From Atopobiaceae bacterium (GTDB lineage: Bacteria; Actinomycetota; Coriobacteriia; Coriobacteriales; Atopobiaceae), in the NCBI GenBank assembly GCA_015258485.1, contig JABZIF010000043.1, positions 1-8,628 of the forward strand: DNA of 8,628 nucleotides. Direction: 5' to 3'. This document shows, in pieces, positions 6,854 to 8,628 of the stretch. A model generated the notes under the pieces. It worked only from the letters and a program-made list of their open reading frames with translations, made no database searches and was not told where the DNA came from. Both the position numbers and the translations under genes were made by a program. Within the stretch, counting starts at the first letter, position 1; each line of letters begins with the position of its first letter.

Positions 6854-7945
6854 GTGGAGTCGCTTCAAACCATCATTTCAACCTGTGCACCTGTAGCAGG
6901 CCTTTCTTCACATATTGTTCCTTTTGCAGCAGGTAACTCACTCAAGGAGCGCCTGTCCGCTAATCCTGTGCTTATGGCTCCTATGGCCGGCGTCAGTGAT
7001 GGTGTATATCGCACTATGGCTCGAGCAGGCGGAGCAGGTCTTGCCTATTCAGAGATGGTTTCTGTTGCAGGAATTCACTTTGGTGGCGAGAAAACCTGGG
7101 AGCTTGTAGAGCCTCTTTCTACAGAGCCTGATATTGCCGTTCAACTTTTTGGTTCAAAGCCGGAGCAGTTTAAAGAAGCTGCAGCACAGATTAGTGAGCG
7201 CCTAGGAAATAAACTTGCCCTTATTGATATTAATATGGCCTGTCCTGTTCCTAAGGTTGTTAAAAAAGGGGAGGGCTCAGCCCTTCTAGATACTCCAGAA
7301 CGTGCTGCAAATTTGGTAAAAGCTTGTCTTTCAGAGGTTACTGTACCTGTTACCGTCAAGATTAGACGAGGGAGACGGCAGGATGAGGAAGTGGCGCCTG
7401 AATTTGCTCGTGCTATGGAAGCAGCTGGTGCATCTGCCATTGCTGTTCATGGACGTTTTGCTACACAGATGTATCGAGGCCAAGCAGAATGGGAGACGGT
7501 TAATAGAGTTTGTGATGCCGTATCTATTCCTGTAATAGGTTCTGGTGACATGTTCTCTGCTGAAGCAGCAGCTTATGCTCTTAAAGAAACAGGTGTGACT
7601 GCTGTTATGATTGCTCGTGGAACATACGGGAATCCTTGGATTTTCAAGAACACTCAAGCTTTACTTGAGGGTAAAACTCTCTTTGTTCCATCAGTTGACC
7701 AGATGCTTGCGTCGTTTATGATGCACGTAAAATTACTCGATGCTGCCCGCATTCATATTGCTCGTGCAAGAAGCCTCTCTACCTGGTACTTTAGAGGTAT
7801 TCCAAATGCAGCTTATTGGCGTGGCAAGTCAGTGAGATGTGTTACTGCTCAAGATTTTATTGATCTTGCATTAGAAATTAAAGAAACAGTTACACAACTT
7901 GAGGGCAAACAAGAAGCATCTGAACACAAGCTGTCTTTAAGCTAG
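6854..7945 (+). CDS. dusB: tRNA-dihydrouridine synthase, DusB-like
   Basis: Dus enzymes use FMN and NADPH to reduce specific uridines of tRNA to dihydrouridine. The 363-residue protein has the TIM-barrel motifs in order: the FMN-binding VLMAPMAGVSD (39-49), NMACPVPKVVKKGEG (127-141) with catalytic Cys130, VTVKIRRG with Lys169, AVHGRF with His199 and Arg201, then GSGDMF and ARGTYGNPWIF for the FMN phosphate. The helical tRNA-binding C-terminal region follows (ARSLSTWYFRGIP). Family members mostly read NMGCP where this has NMACP, a mild change that keeps the Cys. The start is GTG, with AGAAGG at 6843-6848 overlapping the lepA stop. It begins 9 nt after lepA. About 38 residues precede the MAPMAGVSD core, somewhat longer than usual. 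Assignment to the DusB subgroup rather than another Dus is by overall resemblance. Confidence 0.9.
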   Translation: MESLQTIISTCAPVAGLSSHIVPFAAGNSLKERLSANPVLMAPMAGVSDGVYRTMARAGGAGLAYSEMVSVAGIHFGGEKTWELVEPLSTEPDIAVQLFGSKPEQFKEAAAQISERLGNKLALIDINMACPVPKVVKKGEGSALLDTPERAANLVKACLSEVTVPVTVKIRRGRRQDEEVAPEFARAMEAAGASAIAVHGRFATQMYRGQAEWETVNRVCDAVSIPVIGSGDMFSAEAAAYALKETGVTAVMIARGTYGNPWIFKNTQALLEGKTLFVPSVDQMLASFMMHVKLLDAARIHIARARSLSTWYFRGIPNAAYWRGKSVRCVTAQDFIDLALEIKETVTQLEGKQEASEHKLSLS

Positions 7946-7954
7946 TGATTCATT

Positions 7955-8628
7955 ATGAATTCCTGGCAGTTTAAATATAATCAAGCGGCTGTTTCTGCAC
8001 TTTACCTGCATATTCCATTTTGCTCGCAAAAATGTTTCTATTGCGATTTTTCTTCTTGGTCTACAAGACAAGATGACAGTCGTATGAAAAATTACGTAAA
8101 AACCCTGAAACTCCAGCTAGATGAAGCCGCACAGCTTGGCTTGTTAGCAGTTACAAAAACAGTTTATATGGGCGGTGGAACTCCCAGCTTACTTGGTCAG
8201 GGTGCGGTCGATCTGGCGCATCATACCTCATCTATTACACATCCTATTGAATTTAGTATGGAAGCAAATCCAGACTCACTATCTGACGAACTTCTCGCTA
8301 GTCTTTCTGCAGGAGGAATAACGAGAATTTCTTTGGGAGTTCAAAGTTTTAATGATAATGAGCTTAAGGAGCTTGGCAGAATTCATTCAGCTAACCTGGC
8401 ATACGAAAGAGTATTAGCTGCAAAAAAGAACGGCTACGAAGTGTCGGTTGATCTTATGTGCGCTATTCCTGAGCAAACAGAGAGTTCTTGGGAATATACG
8501 CTTTCAAGGTTTATCTCGCTTGGGGTAAATCATGTGAGTGTCTATCCACTTACTATTGAAGACGGCACGGCACTAGCTAAGCAAACCCAAGATAAAGACA
8601 TTCCATGGAATGCTTATGACGTGCAGGC
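7955..8628 (+). CDS. hemW: HemW-type radical SAM protein (coproporphyrinogen III oxidase-like), partial
   Basis: The first 224 codons are present and the gene runs off the right edge (family length is about 375-400 residues). The radical-SAM cluster motif is C23-x3-C27-x2-C30 in HIPFCSQKCFYCDFSS. Cys30 is followed by Asp-Phe, as in HemW, without the extra Cys of true HemN, so a heme chaperone is more likely than the anaerobic oxidase. Next come VYMGGGTPSLL (SAM-binding GGGTP at 73-77), EANPDSL, ISLGVQSFND, LGRIHS and VDLMCAIPEQT, all expected for the family. The ATG at 7955 is 9 nt after the dusB stop and has no clear Shine-Dalgarno sequence, so translation is probably coupled to dusB. In many Gram-positive genomes hrcA-grpE-dnaK follow; that lies outside this window. 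Confidence 0.92.
   Translation, partial: MNSWQFKYNQAAVSALYLHIPFCSQKCFYCDFSSWSTRQDDSRMKNYVKTLKLQLDEAAQLGLLAVTKTVYMGGGTPSLLGQGAVDLAHHTSSITHPIEFSMEANPDSLSDELLASLSAGGITRISLGVQSFNDNELKELGRIHSANLAYERVLAAKKNGYEVSVDLMCAIPEQTESSWEYTLSRFISLGVNHVSVYPLTIEDGTALAKQTQDKDIPWNAYDVQ

Noticed and set aside
1..8628. CRISPR array, insertion sequence, tRNA or riboswitch
   Set aside because: No regularly spaced repeats, transposase, terminal inverted repeats or recognisable structured RNA were seen in the gaps, which are all short.

Overview
The window is a compact, AT-rich bacterial housekeeping region (roughly 40% GC judged by eye) with a Gram-positive gene order. Left to right it holds the end of an unrecognised gene, then comEA, comEC and holA on the + strand, rpsT on the - strand, and lepA, dusB and the first part of hemW on the + strand. 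The comEA-comEC-holA-rpsT-lepA-hemW order is a widely conserved Gram-positive arrangement. The S20 sequence, GTG starts and a probable leaderless lepA mRNA suggest Actinomycetota, and the low GC points to a coriobacterium (Atopobium/Fannyhessea-like). That placement is an inference from sequence style, not from a search.

Region 1 (1-506): an 80-residue C-terminal piece of an unknown protein ends at 245. A Rho-independent terminator follows at about 295-325. The AT-rich leader of comEA comes next and carries a perfect 15-nt palindrome at 354-368.

Region 2 (507-4572): an overlapping operon, comEA (DNA receptor), comEC (DNA-uptake channel) and holA (clamp-loader delta subunit). comEA and comEC overlap by 8 nt, and comEC and holA by 17 nt. 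comEC is broken by a -1-type frameshift at about 3114-3134. Its transmembrane part and the first half of its metallo-beta-lactamase-like domain lie in one frame, and the rest of that domain lies in the next. Unless this is a sequencing or assembly error, the strain should lack full-length ComEC and natural transformation may be impaired.

Region 3 (4573-5032): holA and rpsT converge on a shared strong hairpin terminator. rpsT (GTG start) and lepA diverge from a 108-nt gap with back-to-back -10 elements only 22 nt apart. lepA has no Shine-Dalgarno sequence and its -10 lies 7 nt before the ATG, as expected for a leaderless mRNA.

Region 4 (5033-8628): lepA (elongation factor 4), dusB (tRNA-dihydrouridine synthase) and hemW (radical-SAM heme chaperone, cut by the window end) are tightly spaced and probably cotranscribed.

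I found no CRISPR array, insertion sequence, tRNA, phage gene or new defence-type system. The items most worth checking are the comEC frameshift, the rpsT/lepA divergent promoter and the comEA upstream palindrome.
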